Assembly (NCBI GenBank): GCA_003209755.1
Contig: QCPD01000002.1
Span: 62,001 to 126,000 of the forward strand
DNA from: Prochlorococcus sp. AG-436-C14
Lineage (GTDB): Bacteria; Cyanobacteriota; Cyanobacteriia; PCC-6307; Cyanobiaceae
DNA: 64,000 nucleotides
Reading direction: 5' to 3'
The position numbers and the translations under genes were made by a program. Positions 1-8,044 of the stretch are shown here, one piece after another; within the stretch, counting starts at the first letter, position 1, and every line of letters starts with the position of its first letter. The notes under the pieces are model-generated. The model had not been told where the DNA came from. It did not search any database and saw nothing but the letters and a program-made list of their open reading frames with translations.

Positions 1-28
1 AAATAAATATATAGAATGAATTTTTATC

Positions 29-88
29 ATGCTTTTGCCAAAGCCAGTTAGACCTGTTGATTCTGAAAAGAAAGGAAAGGATGATTAG
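29..88 (+). CDS. possible 19-aa peptide at left edge
   Basis: A short frame, MLLPKPVRPVDSEKKGKDD, starts at an ATG and ends at TAG. An in-frame TGA lies 10 bases upstream (17-19), so it is not simply the tail of a longer gene in this frame. The C-terminal half is charged and lysine-rich. A strong terminator follows 56 bases later, which shows that something is transcribed rightwards here. It could equally be the 3' untranslated end of a gene that begins left of the window. Function unknown. Confidence 0.25.
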   Translation: MLLPKPVRPVDSEKKGKDD

Positions 89-143
89 TTATTAATTTAT
101 CCTTTGTATTGATTTTAAAAATTTTTTTTGATTTTAAATTATT

Positions 144-178
144 AAAGAACATAGATATTTCTATGTTCTTTTTTTTTT
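144..178 (+). terminator. rho-independent terminator
   Basis: A perfect 12-bp stem (144-155 with 160-171) closes on a 4-base loop and runs into a long T tract. It would end a rightward transcript entering from the left edge. Confidence 0.8.
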
Positions 179-407
179 AATTATTTTCTTTATATTTATA
201 ATTGTATGTGAACATTAATATAATTATAATTAATTCACACAAATCATTTATTTATAACATTAATCATCCATTTAACAACAGATTACGATTCCATCTATTG
301 ACATTGATAAAATCTTTGGCAAATTTGTTCATGTATTATCCTTAATAATTTCTTAGGTAATTCTCTCTCGCTTATTTAGGCAAATTTCAACCTTTTTCAT
401 TTTCACT

Positions 408-563
408 ATGAAAACTGCTTCTAAAGAACTTCAAAAGCTTAGAACAATGGCTGAAACATCTTTGAGCAAAACAGCTGAACTGCAGCAAGTTTTGGCTCAA
501 ATAGAGGCTAACCTCTCAAGAGCTGAATCACAAAAAGTTATAAAAAAGAAAAACGAAAAATAA
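408..563 (+). CDS. small helical protein, 51 aa, unknown function
   Basis: The ORF starts at ATG 408 and ends at TAA 561-563. The product is rich in K, E, A, Q and L and has no Pro or Gly, with a heptad-like run (TAELQQVLAQIEANLSRAES) that suggests one long amphipathic helix or coiled coil, then a lysine-rich tail (KKKNEK). No signal peptide or membrane segment is seen. Codon use is sensible and unlike the surrounding A+T noise, which supports a real gene. I do not recognise a family. Similar short coiled-coil ORFs occur at 3788 and 14328. Confidence 0.55.
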   Translation: MKTASKELQKLRTMAETSLSKTAELQQVLAQIEANLSRAESQKVIKKKNEK

Positions 564-1235
564 AAATCATAAATTTGTATAATCAAACTCAGATTTAAAA
601 ATAGAAGATTGATAAATAAATTCTATTGTTATGTTTTTAATGTTTGAATTATGACTAGCCATTCTTTGAATAATGATGATAGGAATAAAAAGTAAAATTA
701 TTGTAGAAATATAATTAGTCAGAATTAAAAAATACAAAATAATACAATTAACTTATAATTAATAAATTTATTAGGTTCCTTTTCTGCCGGGCTTAATATT
801 ACTATTAGTCTAGGAAACGAATATAATGGTTGATATTAGCAAATGATATCTATTAGAAACGTAATTAGTAATTGATTATGAAATAAATTATCCAGTATTA
901 TTAGGACAACACTACAAAACCAAAAAGATTTGAGAGTTTATGTATGCTCATGCTCTAACTTCTATTATTTTGTAAATTAGCTAAAGTTTTGCATAAATAA
1001 CTAGTGTTTTATTAATTAGCCTTGATAGTCGACTCGAATAGAAGAATTACTAAGCTAATAAAAAAAAATAAAATGTAATACCGATTAAACTGCACTTTGC
1101 GATCATAAATTAAGGGGTATTGAAAAACTACATTTGATATCATGGGAATCCTAAACATAATAATTCTAGATAACCTAAAAAAATCAATAAGGATTTAATA
1201 AAAAAACTATCTCAATAAAAGCATTTAAAAATTAC

Positions 1236-1358
1236 ATGAATAATAAAAAGAGGCTAAAAGTAATAGATAAGATGATATTGATATCAAATTTAGTATTTTT
1301 CGTTACAAATCAACTAGAAATAAACTGTTTTAATTACAAAGATCGGCAATATGCGTGA
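1236..1358 (+). CDS. possible 40-aa peptide
   Basis: ATG to TGA frame encoding a basic N-terminus (MNNKKRLKVIDK), a short hydrophobic stretch (MILISNLVFFV) and a polar tail. It could be a single-pass micro-membrane protein. No Shine-Dalgarno is visible and its 3' end is part of a hairpin. Chance occurrence in A+T-rich DNA is quite possible. Confidence 0.2.
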   Translation: MNNKKRLKVIDKMILISNLVFFVTNQLEINCFNYKDRQYA

Positions 1359-1371
1359 ACATTTTGCCGAT
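1342..1371. repeat. inverted repeat (8-bp stem)
   Basis: ATCGGCAA (1342-1349) is the exact reverse complement of TTGCCGAT (1364-1371), with a 14-base loop. The stem is G+C-richer than its surroundings. No T tract follows, so it is not a standard terminator. It may be part of a small RNA or a protein-binding site. Confidence 0.4.
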
Positions 1372-1726
1372 TTGTAGCTATTTGATTAATTATAAGAAAA
1401 TAGATAAGATTTTTTATTTATAGAGATTATAGTTAAGATTCTAGTTAAACTAAATATTTATGATCAGAAGAGCTATTTTACTGTTAAATACAAATAAACT
1501 GATAACCAGATTAGTAAAAAGAATTTAATAAAAGTTATGTTATCCCCTTACAACACAAAGAGAGTTAATTATGCGATAAATATATTTAAAAAATATTAAG
1601 TAGTAGTGACTTAATAGAAGATATTATAATTTATCTATTATGTACAAAACAATGAACATAGTATTACATTATTAATTAAATAAGATTATCTATTAATACT
1701 GAATGCGTTAGTAGCTAATTTAATAA

Positions 1727-1915
1727 TTAGTGAGTTATAAAATAATGCAGAACTAGAGAAAGCAAAAGTCCTGTCCATAGTCCCTTTAACCAAGTTAGAA
1801 CTAAAATTTGATAATTAGTTAAGCGAAAGTGCTTTTGAATAGCGAGAGAAACAGTCCTGTCAAAACCTTGTATTGAAAAGGATTTTCCCTCTGATTTAAA
1901 CAATTTTATATTCAT
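1727..1915 (-). CDS. small membrane protein, 62 aa, unknown
   Basis: The product starts MNIKLFKSEGKSFSIQGFDR, has a basic amphipathic middle (AIQKHFRLTNYQ) and ends in one predicted membrane helix (about residues 36-58, LVLTWLKGLWTGLLLSLVLHYF). Trp and Gly inside the hydrophobic run are uncommon in random A+T-rich frames, so I believe it is a real gene. It stands alone in a gene-poor region, and no operon partner is visible. Function unknown. A single-pass thylakoid or plasma-membrane micro-protein is the natural guess. Confidence 0.6.
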   Translation of the reverse strand: MNIKLFKSEGKSFSIQGFDRTVSLAIQKHFRLTNYQILVLTWLKGLWTGLLLSLVLHYFITH

Positions 1916-2531
1916 TTAAATATGTTAACTATAATTATAGATAATAATTTAATTTGTTAATTATATTTAACAAATAAATAATAATAGATTATTTCTAATT
2001 TCATTATTAAATAATTAATAATGAAGTATTCCGAGTATAATAATAAAATTATTTAGATATTTATCTACAACAATTAATTTACAAGCATTATGTATTCGTA
2101 TAAACTACTACACAATGATACTTTAATTTATCATTATACTGATTTTATGAATACTTTATTTCCTTGATTTTATTCACTACAGAAAATCTATGTCATTAAT
2201 TCATATATAATTTCAATTGGTATTAAATAATTATATGGTTACTATTAGAATTTAACCCTATGAATGATCAATATTATTATAAAGTAATAAAAACCGAGGG
2301 CGCCTCTAGCGAAAGTTATAGTATGTTTAAAATCATTGATTAATATAATCTCAAGGTAACAAGTTATACTCTTATTTTTAATGATCATAAAAAATCCTTG
2401 TTTTTTGGAAAATTGTTGTTAAATTTTAATGTATCTTCTATTAATTCCAACTCATATTACCAACCAAGCCGGAGGGAGTATTACTAGTTCTTCAAAATCA
2501 AAACAATTCATTCATTAACCTAATTTCTAAA
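1916..2531. other. gene-poor A+T-rich stretch
   Basis: About 600 bases with no convincing gene. One 27-codon frame (2260-2343) is listed separately with low confidence. A G+C-richer patch occurs at about 2466-2480 (AAGCCGGAGGGAG) but has no clear structure. Confidence 0.5.
2260..2343 (+). CDS. possible 27-aa peptide
   Basis: ATG to TAA frame beginning MNDQYYYKVIKTEGASSES and ending in MFKIID. The central bases (GAGGGCGCCTCTAGC) are much G+C-richer than the surroundings. There is no recognisable family and no ribosome-binding site. It may be a micro-protein or chance. Confidence 0.2.
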   Translation: MNDQYYYKVIKTEGASSESYSMFKIID

Positions 2532-2642
2532 ATGAACTGTAACTGTCAGCATTGTATTGAAATTAAAAAACAGCTTGATAGAGCTGAACAAAGGCAAGCA
2601 GACTTATTTAAAGCTAGGAGCTCTAAATTAAATATTAGATAA
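2532..2642 (+). CDS. 36-aa peptide with CxCxxC motif
   Basis: The ORF runs from ATG 2532 to TAA 2640-2642. The product begins MNCNCQHCIEIKKQLDRAEQ: Cys at 3, 5 and 8, His at 7, followed by a charged helical segment and a basic end. The clustered Cys/His could bind a metal, such as zinc or an iron-sulfur centre, or form a redox site; this is inference. Cysteines in a short A+T-rich frame are unlikely by chance. It overlaps nothing on the plus strand and converges on the 2647-2877 gene. Confidence 0.5.
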   Translation: MNCNCQHCIEIKKQLDRAEQRQADLFKARSSKLNIR

Positions 2643-2646
2643 AAAT

Positions 2647-2877
2647 TTATTGGTTATAGGGAATAACAGGAATTTTTATTCTAATTTTTTTATCATAAAT
2701 TCTAGAGTTATTACCTTTTAAGATATTTTCTTTATCAGCATTTAGAATGTTATATTTTCCTTTTCTTGCTTCTAGATTTACAAAAAAGAAATACACAGCT
2801 ATTAATAGAAAATAGGGCAAAAGATTTCTTAATTTAGATAAAATGCTTGATATGGACTTCATTTTATCTATTAACAT
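2647..2877 (-). CDS. small single-pass membrane protein, 76 aa
   Basis: Residues about 19-34 (LLPYFLLIAVYFFFVN) form one hydrophobic helix. It is followed by a charged region (LEARKGKYNILNADKENIL) and a basic C-terminus. Met6 is an alternative start. The sequence has the look of a conserved picocyanobacterial hypothetical protein. No catalytic motif is visible. It ends 4 bases past the CxCxxC peptide on the opposite strand. Confidence 0.6.
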   Translation of the reverse strand: MLIDKMKSISSILSKLRNLLPYFLLIAVYFFFVNLEARKGKYNILNADKENILKGNNSRIYDKKIRIKIPVIPYNQ

Positions 2878-3787
2878 TATTTTATGATCTTACTATAGTT
2901 CGCATTTTGTTTTTTGCAAAGAACTCTATCAATTTTATCTTAATTAAAAAATTTAATAAGCATATTGAAACTTAAAAATTTGATAATTTTAAAACGGCTT
3001 TGATAACTCATGGATTAAAAATATTATACTATAAATTAAATTAAATAAAAGCGCAACATTTATTCGAAAAACATTTTGGCGTAGAAACGGAATAAGTGAA
3101 TAATGAAATATAAGCTTTTAATTAAGTCTTAGTCTAAAAAGTACCGCGTTCTTTACTGATCTTAATTGAATTATAATTTTTAATAATTCAGATAATACTA
3201 ATTGATACATCATTATTATTTCCTGATTATGGAATAGCTAGTGTAACTTTTAATTTATTCTCCATCACTTTTTTTCATGTACTATAAATCCTAATTTTTC
3301 ATATTTAAAGCTGCAAGAGGTTCAAAAAGAAATAAGCCAAAAAGAACAAAAGATCAAAGTACCAGATATTCAGATTTACTTCTCTTGCCTAACAAATGAT
3401 TCACTGATTTATTTACCTATCCAAATAATTGTTATTTTAAACACTTTCAATAGTATTGATTTTATTACGTTAAGGCAGAAGAGCTTTTGTGACTCTATAT
3501 TTATAAAAATATTAGAGCTGAATTAATTATGCCTTCAGAACTATCTAGAAGCTAGATTTTTCATAAATGTTTGTTTCTTCTATTAATCACTATTATTAGA
3601 AATACCATATTTCCATTAGTTAATTACTATAGTACTTATTCCTTTATTACTATCTATCAAAATGAGTTGTTTTTATAATACTTTTTTTGTGTTTTCTAAC
3701 TCTGTAAACATTAGATATGAATTCTGTAATAAATGAAACTGTAATTACCTAATTTAGCATTTAAGATCTAATAAATTAGATATCTCT
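2878..3787. other. gene-poor A+T-rich stretch
   Basis: About 900 bases without a convincing gene. Forward ATG frames are all under 25 codons. One start-less basic frame (3301-3399) encodes a run AARGSKRNKPKRTKDQ and could be a gene remnant. No tRNA or strong terminator was seen. Confidence 0.5.
3301..3399 (+). pseudogene. possible basic gene remnant without a start codon
   Basis: An open frame of about 32 codons encodes a highly basic stretch (KAARGSKRNKPKRTKDQST) and ends at TGA 3397-3399. There is no ATG, GTG or TTG at its beginning and an in-frame TAA lies just upstream. The basic composition recalls a ribosomal or nucleic-acid-binding tail, but I cannot assign a parent gene. Confidence 0.15.
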
Positions 3788-3973
3788 ATGTCTTCTAAGC
3801 AATCTAGAGCTTTACAAGCAGTTGAGGTAATGCTTAACGGGTCACTTAAACGACTGAATAATTTAAAAGGTGAGAACAGGGAAGCTCTTTATGATGAATA
3901 CAAAGAATGGTTAGAGGTAGATGACAATAATTTTATAAATGATGGAGTGTTGTACTGTAACTATCTTGGATAA
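3788..3973 (+). CDS. small protein, 61 aa, unknown function
   Basis: The product begins MSSKQSRALQAVEVMLNGSL. It is predicted mostly helical and acidic toward the C-terminus (YDEYKEWLEVDDNN), with a single Cys near the end. No membrane segment or signal is seen. It converges on trmL, with a 10-base gap to that gene's stop. Codon use looks genuine. It resembles the short soluble hypothetical proteins that are common in Prochlorococcus. No function can be given. Confidence 0.6.
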   Translation: MSSKQSRALQAVEVMLNGSLKRLNNLKGENREALYDEYKEWLEVDDNNFINDGVLYCNYLG

Positions 3974-3983
3974 AAAGAATAAG

Positions 3984-4484
3984 CTATTTACTTAATAAAT
4001 TTAATTGTAAACAAGCTGAATAACAAACTATCCCACAGGCAACAGATAGATTCAAGCTTCTAACTCCTCTAGTCTTTAATTGATTCTCACCCCCTGGCAT
4101 AGGTATCCCTGCAACTATTTCACACTTATTCATTATGTTATCTGGTAAACCTGTATCCTCACGTCCGAATAAAAGTATATCTGAATCTTTATATATAATA
4201 TTAGATATTGAATTATTACTTTTTTTTGTGAGAGCGATAATTCTTGAGTTGATAAATGAATTTCTATATTGATCAAATGATTCATATAAATTTACATCTA
4301 CGTAAGCCCAGTAATCTAATCCTGCTCTTTTTAAATATTTATCTTCAAAGCTGAAGCCAGTTGGCTTAATAATGTCTAACGACATTTCAAAGGCTAAACA
4401 TGATCTACCAATTGTCCCAGTATTCTGTGGTATTCGTGGTTCAAATAATGCAACGCGAGGTCTAGAATTATTTAATGAATTCAT
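3984..4484 (-). CDS. trmL: tRNA (cytidine(34)-2'-O)-methyltransferase
   Basis: A SPOUT-class enzyme that methylates the ribose of the wobble base in certain tRNA-Leu, using S-adenosylmethionine. The three family motifs are present: PQNTGTIGRSC (about 19-29), LLFGREDTGLP (104-114) and RSLNLSVACGIVCYSA (142-157), which form the knotted AdoMet site. At 166 aa it matches the usual TrmL length, with no N-terminal extension. The start overlaps the stop of cobU by 4 bases, so the two are probably co-transcribed and translationally coupled. Assignment to TrmL rather than another small SpoU enzyme is from length and motifs. Confidence 0.9.
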   Translation of the reverse strand: MNSLNNSRPRVALFEPRIPQNTGTIGRSCLAFEMSLDIIKPTGFSFEDKYLKRAGLDYWAYVDVNLYESFDQYRNSFINSRIIALTKKSNNSISNIIYKDSDILLFGREDTGLPDNIMNKCEIVAGIPMPGGENQLKTRGVRSLNLSVACGIVCYSACLQLNLLSK

Positions 4485-5038
4485 GGTATAGGTTCACCAA
4501 TTTTATCTAAATCTATTGCAATCCCATTAACAGCAAGCAACCTTTTTTTTGAGTGACGACTTATCATTGAAATTAGGGTGCTAAGACGTTCACGAAATAA
4601 ATGGCCTATTGGTGTTGCTGGAACAATTCCCCAGCCAACTTCCTCTGAGACAATAACAAAGCATAAATTATCCTCTGTAATGCAATTAAGAAATTTATTT
4701 TGGAAAATTTCCCATTGAACATCATCTTCTCTTATGTAATATTCAACTAAGCCACCTAATGAGTCAATTAATATTGATTCATTACCTTTGATCGAGTTAA
4801 TTACATTGCATATGTCTTTAGGATGCTCAATGAGCTTCCAGTTATCAGGTCTTCTCTTCCTGTGGAGATCTATACGCTGTTGCCAATTTGGATCATTGGG
4901 TCTTGGTTTTGATGTTGCTATATAAGTGACACACTTTTGATCTTTTATTAAGAATTCAGCTAATTGACTTTTTCCACTTTTTGTTGGTCCTGTAATTGTA
5001 ATAAGTCCTTTATAATTTTTAGAAATTGGTGTTATCAT
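4481..5038 (-). CDS. cobU: adenosylcobinamide kinase / guanylyltransferase
   Basis: A bifunctional enzyme that phosphorylates adenosylcobinamide and then transfers GMP to it, preparing the nucleotide loop of cobalamin. The P-loop GPTKSGKS is at residues 17-24. The HRKRRPDNW motif (from His59) matches the region of the guanylylated histidine in CobU, and ILIDSLGGLVEY supplies the Walker B-like strand. Length (185 aa) is normal for CobU/CobP. It is the first gene of a two-gene unit with trmL. It fits the presence of cobN and B12-dependent metH in the same window. Confidence 0.92.
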   Translation of the reverse strand: MITPISKNYKGLITITGPTKSGKSQLAEFLIKDQKCVTYIATSKPRPNDPNWQQRIDLHRKRRPDNWKLIEHPKDICNVINSIKGNESILIDSLGGLVEYYIREDDVQWEIFQNKFLNCITEDNLCFVIVSEEVGWGIVPATPIGHLFRERLSTLISMISRHSKKRLLAVNGIAIDLDKIGEPIP

Positions 5039-5173
5039 ATAAGAAGCTAATGGATAAATCTATTAATAGTATTTTTTATATATTATATGGATGTAGCATA
5101 AAATTAAAGTTAGATGCAGCTATGTATAATAAAGAATCAATATATTCATATTATATGTTGTTTTAAAAGATAA

Positions 5174-5791
5174 ATGTTTAAAATTTCTAACTTAGTTATA
5201 ATATTTGGAATATTTCTATTGATTTTATCAATTATAAATGTTGTGACATCAAGTCAAGTTAATCCGACTTTAGTAAGAGCCGAGACAATATCTGGAATCG
5301 CTTCAATAGCTTTAATAACTATAGGCTATCTCTGGACTGAAATTAATCCAAAACAACCAACTAGAGCTAAGTTAAATGGGAAGAATGGTTTTGAACTTTG
5401 TAATGAATTATCTGAGGATCAAAGAAATGAATTAGCGTGGGGAAGTCAGCAAATACTTAGTGCAACAGCAGCAAGTACTATATTAATATATTGGGATAAC
5501 AGAGTAATTCTTAGAAGAGGATTGATATCTAATAAAGTTTTTAAACCAGGAGAAATATGCAATAGATCTACTGATCAAAAAAGAATGATTTCACTAGTTA
5601 ATACAGAATTATTTCCAGGTAGAGATGAGTTTAATCCGGTGTTAAATGATTTGCCTGCAGTGATTGTTTATCCTCTTAAAAATAGAGGCCTTACAATAGT
5701 TGGGGGTTGGTCAAAGAGATCATTTACTAATTCTGATGAGAAATGGATATCAGGATGGTCTGATAAGTTATACGTCCTACTGAGTAAGTAG
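5174..5791 (+). CDS. CCB2/CCB4-family protein (cytochrome b6 heme attachment)
   Basis: A 205-aa protein with two N-terminal membrane helices (about 7-25 and 36-54), then a soluble domain containing QQILSATAASTILIYWDNRV and a late hydrophobic-Gly-Trp motif (LTIVGGWSKRSFTNSDEKW). This architecture and wording match the cyanobacterial and chloroplast 'cofactor assembly of complex C subunit B' family, whose plant and algal members help attach heme ci to cytochrome b6. The role here is inferred from that family. Its 3' end overlaps the convergent lptC-like gene by 15 bases. Confidence 0.72.
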   Translation: MFKISNLVIIFGIFLLILSIINVVTSSQVNPTLVRAETISGIASIALITIGYLWTEINPKQPTRAKLNGKNGFELCNELSEDQRNELAWGSQQILSATAASTILIYWDNRVILRRGLISNKVFKPGEICNRSTDQKRMISLVNTELFPGRDEFNPVLNDLPAVIVYPLKNRGLTIVGGWSKRSFTNSDEKWISGWSDKLYVLLSK

Positions 5792-6436
5792 AAATTTAAT
5801 AGTTGTTTCTACCTGTTTATCATTAGAGGTAAAAACTAATATATTATCCTTTTTAAACCATTTAGCAAAGTCAGATTTGATTGCTACCTGCGTTTCCTCT
5901 TTACCATCAGAATTATAGATATTTCTTTTAAATTCAGTATTAACTATTTTGAGCTGGCTTGAATCAATATTATATAATCCGTTGGAGGCTATAATATTAG
6001 AATTGTCAAAATTAATATTAAGTGGATTATTTATATCAATCAAAGATGAATTCAAATCCCAATAAAATGAATTAGTAGTAATGTAGTAATCCTTATTATT
6101 AAGAAATGATATATTGACGTTATTATAAACTCTAATAGAATTTAATAAATTATTTAAAGTAGAATTGCCTGATATAACTTTAAAGTCCTGACCATTTTTA
6201 TTAAGTATTTCAATTGAGCTATCAAATATTTCTATATCATTATCTGTTGGATCAATTATGGCCATAGGACTAGTGATTTTAACACTAGTTTGATTATTAG
6301 GATTTTCCTGAAGTAGTTCAAAATCATTAATATAGCTTTTATTATCAATCCCGATAGTTGATTTATTAGATTTTAGACAACCAAATAGAGGGAATAAAGT
6401 AAGTGTTATTAAAAAGTAGATTTGGAAATATTTCAC
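5777..6436 (-). CDS. lptC: LptC-like lipoprotein (lipopolysaccharide export)
   Basis: A 219-aa protein with a lipoprotein signal: a hydrophobic N-terminus ending in LFGC, with Cys20 as the expected lipidated residue. The rest is a beta-rich repeat pattern (paired strands such as ASNGLYNIDSSQLKIVNTEF) typical of the LptC/OstA periplasmic domain that passes lipopolysaccharide from the inner-membrane ABC transporter to LptA. Its ATG overlaps the metG stop by 4 bases, so it is read as the second gene of a metG-lptC unit. LptC sequences diverge strongly, so the family call rests on pattern rather than on catalytic residues. Confidence 0.65.
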   Translation of the reverse strand: MKYFQIYFLITLTLFPLFGCLKSNKSTIGIDNKSYINDFELLQENPNNQTSVKITSPMAIIDPTDNDIEIFDSSIEILNKNGQDFKVISGNSTLNNLLNSIRVYNNVNISFLNNKDYYITTNSFYWDLNSSLIDINNPLNINFDNSNIIASNGLYNIDSSQLKIVNTEFKRNIYNSDGKEETQVAIKSDFAKWFKKDNILVFTSNDKQVETTIKFLLTQ

Positions 6437-7989
6437 AAGATAGAATTTTCGTTAAATTCAATCTTGTCCATAACTGGACTTGGATCAAGTAGTCCTTTGT
6501 CAGGATCTAACAAACCCCAATCTAATGAATTTATAAAATTGATATCTGAAGAGTCAATCTTTAATTGATTTAATATTCTAATACTTAAATTTGGAACAAA
6601 CGGATTAAGCAATATTCCAATAATTCGGCAAGACTCAAGTACAGAATATATATCAAGAGCAACAATTTCTTTATTTGCTAAATCTTTGATTAGCTTCCAG
6701 GGTTCACGTTCATTTAGATAAAGGTTTGCACTATTAGCTAAATCAATAATTGCGTTTGCAGAATTTTTAAAGTTACAGTCATTAAATGAATTCATATATT
6801 CTTTTATTTTTAACTCTGATTGAGTTTTAAGTGGAGATTCAGCTATTAAATTATTATCTATTGGAATATTTTCATTAAACCATTTTTTAGACATTGTAAT
6901 TGTTCGGTTTAACAAATTACCAATGGTATTACTTAAATCACTATTAACAATATCGACGAATCTTCTCATTTGAAAATCACCATCTTCTCCAAATTCAATA
7001 TCTCTTAAAAGATACCATCTCATTGCATCTATTCCCCCATATTCTAAGAGTTCAATAGGATCAAGCACGTTACCTAGTGATTTACCCATTTTTTGTCCTT
7101 CTCGAGTTAAAAAACCGTGTCCAAAGACACTTCGAGGGGTTTTCATACCAGCAGAGATTAGCATTGCAGGCCAATAAACTGCATGGAATCTAAGTATATC
7201 CTTACCTATTACATGAATATTTGCTGGCCAATTACATAAAGATGATTCGGTGAGTTCAGGAGACTTTTGCTCCAGAAGAGATCCACTAACATAACCTAAT
7301 AATGCGTCAAACCATACATAAAAAGTGTGATCCTTGTTTCCAGGAACATTTATTCCCCATTTTAAGTTTACTCTGGAAATTGAAAAATCTCTTAAACCTT
7401 TTGAGACAAAATTGATAATTTCATTTTTTCTACTTTTAGGAGAAATGAAACCATCAATTTGAATTAATTTTTCAATTTGATTTTGATATTTTGATAATTT
7501 AAAAAATAAATTCTCTTCATCTCTCCATTCTAATTCCTTTTTATGAATTGCACATATTGGGCTTTTATCATCCTTCTCAACATCCTTATATTCTTCACAC
7601 CCAACGCAATACCACCCACTTTGTCTACCCATATAAACATCATCTGATTTCAAAACTTTGGAATAAAATTGATGAACTAATGATGTGTGTTCCTTAGAAG
7701 TTGTTCTTACAAAGCGATCATAACTAATATTTAATTTATCCCATAAATACTTATACTTTTCTGTGATTTCATCACAATGTAGTTGAGGGTGAAGGTTTTT
7801 ACTTTCTGCAGTTCGCTCTATTTTTTGCCCATGTTCATCAACACCAGTAAGAAAAAGCACTGTTTTACCATTTAGTCTTTGAAATCGAGCTATTGCATCA
7901 CAAGCGATTGTTGTATAAGAACTACCTAAATGAGGCTTGTCATTTACATAATATAGTGGTGTTGTAATTGTGTATTTCATATTCATCAT
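6433..7989 (-). CDS. metG: methionyl-tRNA synthetase
   Basis: Charges tRNA-Met, including the initiator. The HIGH-type motif is KPHLGS (18-23) and the KMSKS loop reads KMGKS (300-304). A metal knuckle is present with an unusual ligand set: Cys128, Cys131, Cys146 and His149 (CxxC...CxxH). At 518 aa it is the short form without the C-terminal EMAP-type tRNA-binding domain. The N-terminus reads MMNMKYTITTPLYY; Met4 (position 7980) is the more usual start by comparison with the family. It is followed with a 4-base overlap by the lptC-like gene. Confidence 0.95.
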   Translation of the reverse strand: MMNMKYTITTPLYYVNDKPHLGSSYTTIACDAIARFQRLNGKTVLFLTGVDEHGQKIERTAESKNLHPQLHCDEITEKYKYLWDKLNISYDRFVRTTSKEHTSLVHQFYSKVLKSDDVYMGRQSGWYCVGCEEYKDVEKDDKSPICAIHKKELEWRDEENLFFKLSKYQNQIEKLIQIDGFISPKSRKNEIINFVSKGLRDFSISRVNLKWGINVPGNKDHTFYVWFDALLGYVSGSLLEQKSPELTESSLCNWPANIHVIGKDILRFHAVYWPAMLISAGMKTPRSVFGHGFLTREGQKMGKSLGNVLDPIELLEYGGIDAMRWYLLRDIEFGEDGDFQMRRFVDIVNSDLSNTIGNLLNRTITMSKKWFNENIPIDNNLIAESPLKTQSELKIKEYMNSFNDCNFKNSANAIIDLANSANLYLNEREPWKLIKDLANKEIVALDIYSVLESCRIIGILLNPFVPNLSIRILNQLKIDSSDINFINSLDWGLLDPDKGLLDPSPVMDKIEFNENSIL

Positions 7990-8044
7990 ATATTCTAAGT
8001 ATTATATTGTATTTTTAAAACTCTTGCACATATATGCTGATCCC

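Larger units (their letters stand above)
564..1726. other. gene-poor A+T-rich stretch
   Basis: About 1.16 kb without a convincing gene. It contains only very short frames, the best being a 40-codon ORF at 1236-1358, a hairpin at 1342-1371, and a CTAGGAAAC-type motif near 813-821. Stops are dense in the forward frames I read, and no tRNA-like fold stands out. Small RNAs cannot be excluded by eye. Confidence 0.6.

Noticed and set aside
2650..3780. Further plus-strand micro-ORFs under 25 codons
   Set aside because: Forward ATG frames here end within 4-24 codons and show no protein-like composition beyond chance, so they are not listed.
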